A stretch of 6,139 nt of DNA. It comes from Verrucomicrobiota bacterium. Its GTDB lineage: Bacteria; Verrucomicrobiota; Kiritimatiellia; CAIQIC01; Lenti-01. A model generated the notes under the pieces. That model saw only the letters and a program-made list of their open reading frames with translations. It was not told the DNA's origin and did not search any database. The stretch spans positions 1-6,139 of the forward strand of contig JAKLIL010000116.1 in NCBI GenBank assembly GCA_022709625.1, given 5' to 3'. The first letter of the stretch is position 1. Each line of letters opens with the position of its first letter. A program made the position numbers and the translations under genes. Positions 4,337 to 6,139 of this stretch are shown piece by piece.

Positions 4337-6139
4337 GTTCCTTGCGCCGATCGGCCTCTGGTCTGGCCGCCTGGATTCAGAGTTGTGGACTGGCGTTCCT
4401 AGGCATCGGCATGGCGCTGGCGTTCGGCGCCGCCGCCGCCAAATTCCTTGGCGACTCCCTTTCCGGCCGCACGACGGGTTTCATCTGGTTGGGCGGCATC
4501 GCGTATTTGGCTTGCGCGGCGGCCGGCTGGGCCGGCTTGCGGCATGTCCGGCGCAGTTCCGGCAACCGGGCGTTTCTCTGGACCGCGGCGACCGCCTCGT
4601 TGCTCATCCAGTTGGCGGCCATCTTCGCCTCCGACCGCCGCTGGGAGTGGACGGCCGACGCCCGCATCTTCCGGCAATATCTGGATCGCCTGGGAGAAAC
4701 CGGCTATACGCCGGAAACGCTGGCCGAACTGAGCCGAAACTACGACTATCCCATCTGGACGCGGCGGGCCTTGCCGTTTTACTTTTTGCTGCGACAGTGG
4801 ACCGACGCCCATTTCGTGCGCGCCGTCCAATTCTTCCAGGCAGCGCTCATTTCGGTCTCCCTCCTTTTCACCTGGCGAATCGCCCGGCTCCTGTTCGGCG
4901 AGCGCGTGGCCTTTGGCGCCACCACGCTGCAATTGCTCATGCCGTTCCGCTGGGCCGGTTGCCTGGTCCTGAACCATTACCTGCCGGGAGGATTCTATTT
5001 TGCGGCTGCGCTGTGGGTGCTGGCGGAATGGTCGCAACCGAAGCGGCGGGTTCCGGCCTGGCTCTTGGCGCTGGCGGCGGCGCTTCTCCTGCCCCTGATG
5101 CGACTCGAAGGAGGCATCGACCAAATCTACGTGCTCGCCGCCGCCGGCGTGCTTCTGCTGCGCTGGGCCGACGGCAGCCAAACCGCGCGCCAGACGGCGC
5201 GGGCGGCCCTGGGATGGCTGGCGTTTCCCGTGCTGGTTTCCAGCCTAGTGCTCCCGCCGTTGTCGGCCCGCATTGACCGGGCCAATCTGCACCGGCTCTC
5301 CGGCGGCACGATTGCGTTCGTCGCGCGCGGGTGGATGCCCGAAACCGGCGGCGAGTATTCCGCCACCTACGAGCAAATCGATTGGCTGACTCCGCCCGAA
5401 CGAAAAGCGTCCATGCAGGCGTCCCTTTTGGCCTCGCAAGCCTACTACAATCCCGGCGTCCTGCTCGGCCGTTTGCTGCCGGTGAAATTGGCAAAATACT
5501 TTTTGCTGGGATACGCGTCCGGCACGGAAGAAACGTTGGTCTTCAACGGCGCGCTTCGCGCGGCCAACCTTGCCAAGGGCGCGCGAATCGCCTTTTTGCT
5601 GGCAGCCCTGCCCTTGATGCTGTGGGGCTTGCTGGCATTGCTGGCCCGCGTGCGAAAGACAATGGCGCTGGGCCTGATTTTGCCCTGCACTTTCTTCTGC
5701 GCGACGACGGCGTTGGTCGGAGAAACCTCCCCGCGCTATTCCATCTACGTCCAGCCTTTCCTGTTCATGCTGGGCGCGTTGCCGTTCTCCCTGGGACGCC
5801 GACGCCAATGGAGCCGCATGCGGAGCGCCTTGGTTCCCGCCTTGGTGGCCGGCGCGACGGGTCTGGTTGCCATCGGCGGCGCCGCTGCCGCGCTCCATTT
5901 CGCGCGGCCTTGGCTCGGCGCCCATGCCGTGGAAGACCTGCGCCAGTGGGCGCCTTCGCCGGAAACGCACATCCAGGCGTTGCCGGCCACGCAAGCCCCG
6001 TTTGAAATCCATTTGCTGCCCCGCGCGGGCGAATCCCAAACCCGTTGGGGCACGCTGCAGATTCCTTCCGCGCCGGCGGAACGGGGCGCACTCTCGTTCT
6101 ACGCCATGCCGGCCGGAGCGCCGTTCGACGCCTGGCAGG
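4333..6139 (+). CDS. Polytopic membrane glycosyltransferase, GT-C superfamily (PMT/ArnT-like), cut at window end
   Basis: Predicted to transfer a sugar from a polyprenyl-phosphate donor to an acceptor on the outer face of the cytoplasmic membrane. Seen: 602 codons without a stop, running off the right edge. By eye there are about 12-13 hydrophobic segments: roughly 15-40, 47-69, 79-100, 163-185, 193-214, 219-233, 240-256, 261-278, 291-311, 418-438, 443-463, 470-488 and 497-522. The loop after the third segment has TADARIFRQYLDRL, where Asp109 resembles the conserved acidic residue of GT-C enzymes. The block RAVQFFQAALISV through RLLFGERVAFGA (162-196) is typical of these families. SPRYSIYVQPFLF (466-478) matches the RY...PF motif near their C-terminal helices. 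A long loop (about 312-385) and a soluble tail after 525 are present. The first two helices precede the acidic loop, unlike the simplest GT-C layout. The GT2 at the operon start is its likely donor synthase. O-antigen ligase-like or structural roles are less likely. Confidence 0.75.
   Translation, partial: MSSLRRSASGLAAWIQSCGLAFLGIGMALAFGAAAAKFLGDSLSGRTTGFIWLGGIAYLACAAAGWAGLRHVRRSSGNRAFLWTAATASLLIQLAAIFASDRRWEWTADARIFRQYLDRLGETGYTPETLAELSRNYDYPIWTRRALPFYFLLRQWTDAHFVRAVQFFQAALISVSLLFTWRIARLLFGERVAFGATTLQLLMPFRWAGCLVLNHYLPGGFYFAAALWVLAEWSQPKRRVPAWLLALAAALLLPLMRLEGGIDQIYVLAAAGVLLLRWADGSQTARQTARAALGWLAFPVLVSSLVLPPLSARIDRANLHRLSGGTIAFVARGWMPETGGEYSATYEQIDWLTPPERKASMQASLLASQAYYNPGVLLGRLLPVKLAKYFLLGYASGTEETLVFNGALRAANLAKGARIAFLLAALPLMLWGLLALLARVRKTMALGLILPCTFFCATTALVGETSPRYSIYVQPFLFMLGALPFSLGRRRQWSRMRSALVPALVAGATGLVAIGGAAAALHFARPWLGAHAVEDLRQWAPSPETHIQALPATQAPFEIHLLPRAGESQTRWGTLQIPSAPAERGALSFYAMPAGAPFDAWQ

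Noticed and set aside
4266..5276. Plus-strand 336-codon frame overlapping the start of the GT-C gene
   Set aside because: Low-complexity R/G/P/A composition with no motif. The frame starting at 4333 is open to the window end and encodes well-formed membrane helices.
4399..6039. Two minus-strand frames (4399-5181 and 5245-6039) opposite the GT-C gene
   Set aside because: Both are polar, Q/R/G-rich complements of hydrophobic helices, with no recognisable domain.

Overview
The window is GC-rich bacterial DNA with dense coding, strong G/C preference at third codon positions, and genes that overlap or lie a few bases apart. The sequence does not fix the taxon. No RNA gene, mobile element, CRISPR array or clear terminator is visible, and no stretch over 300 bases lacks a gene.

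Left edge (1-338, minus strand): the N-terminal part of a NifU/IscU-type iron-sulfur cluster scaffold protein, cut by the window edge. It is separated by a 109-base divergent intergenic region (339-447) from a rightward gene group. That region holds a plausible sigma-70-type promoter for the nifU-like gene, with a perfect 6-1-6 palindrome exactly between its -35 and -10 boxes.

The rest (448-6139, plus strand) looks like one surface-polysaccharide or glycoconjugate operon of five genes. (1) A GtrB/ArnC/DPM1-type GT2 enzyme with two C-terminal membrane helices, expected to make a polyprenyl-phosphate sugar. (2) A WecD-like GNAT acetyltransferase, starting inside the stop codon of gene 1 (TAATG). 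(3) A WecE-like PLP aminotransferase, 10 bases after gene 2. (4) A GT-B fold (GT4-like) cytoplasmic glycosyltransferase, 46 bases after gene 3. (5) A large polytopic GT-C-type membrane protein starting in an ATGA overlap with gene 4 and running off the right edge (602 codons visible, no stop).

Working model: WecE and WecD convert dTDP-4-keto-6-deoxy-D-glucose to dTDP-4-amino- and then dTDP-4-acetamido-4,6-dideoxy-D-galactose (dTDP-Fuc4NAc). The GT4-like enzyme may place this or another sugar on a glycan. The GT2 plus GT-C pair resembles the lipid-linked sugar donor plus membrane transferase arrangement used to modify glycans, lipid A or proteins on the outer face of the membrane. The rmlA/rmlB, flippase, polymerase and wecF genes of a complete pathway are not in this window. 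The family assignments of WecD, WecE, GT2 and NifU are firm. The final glycan and the acceptor are inference.
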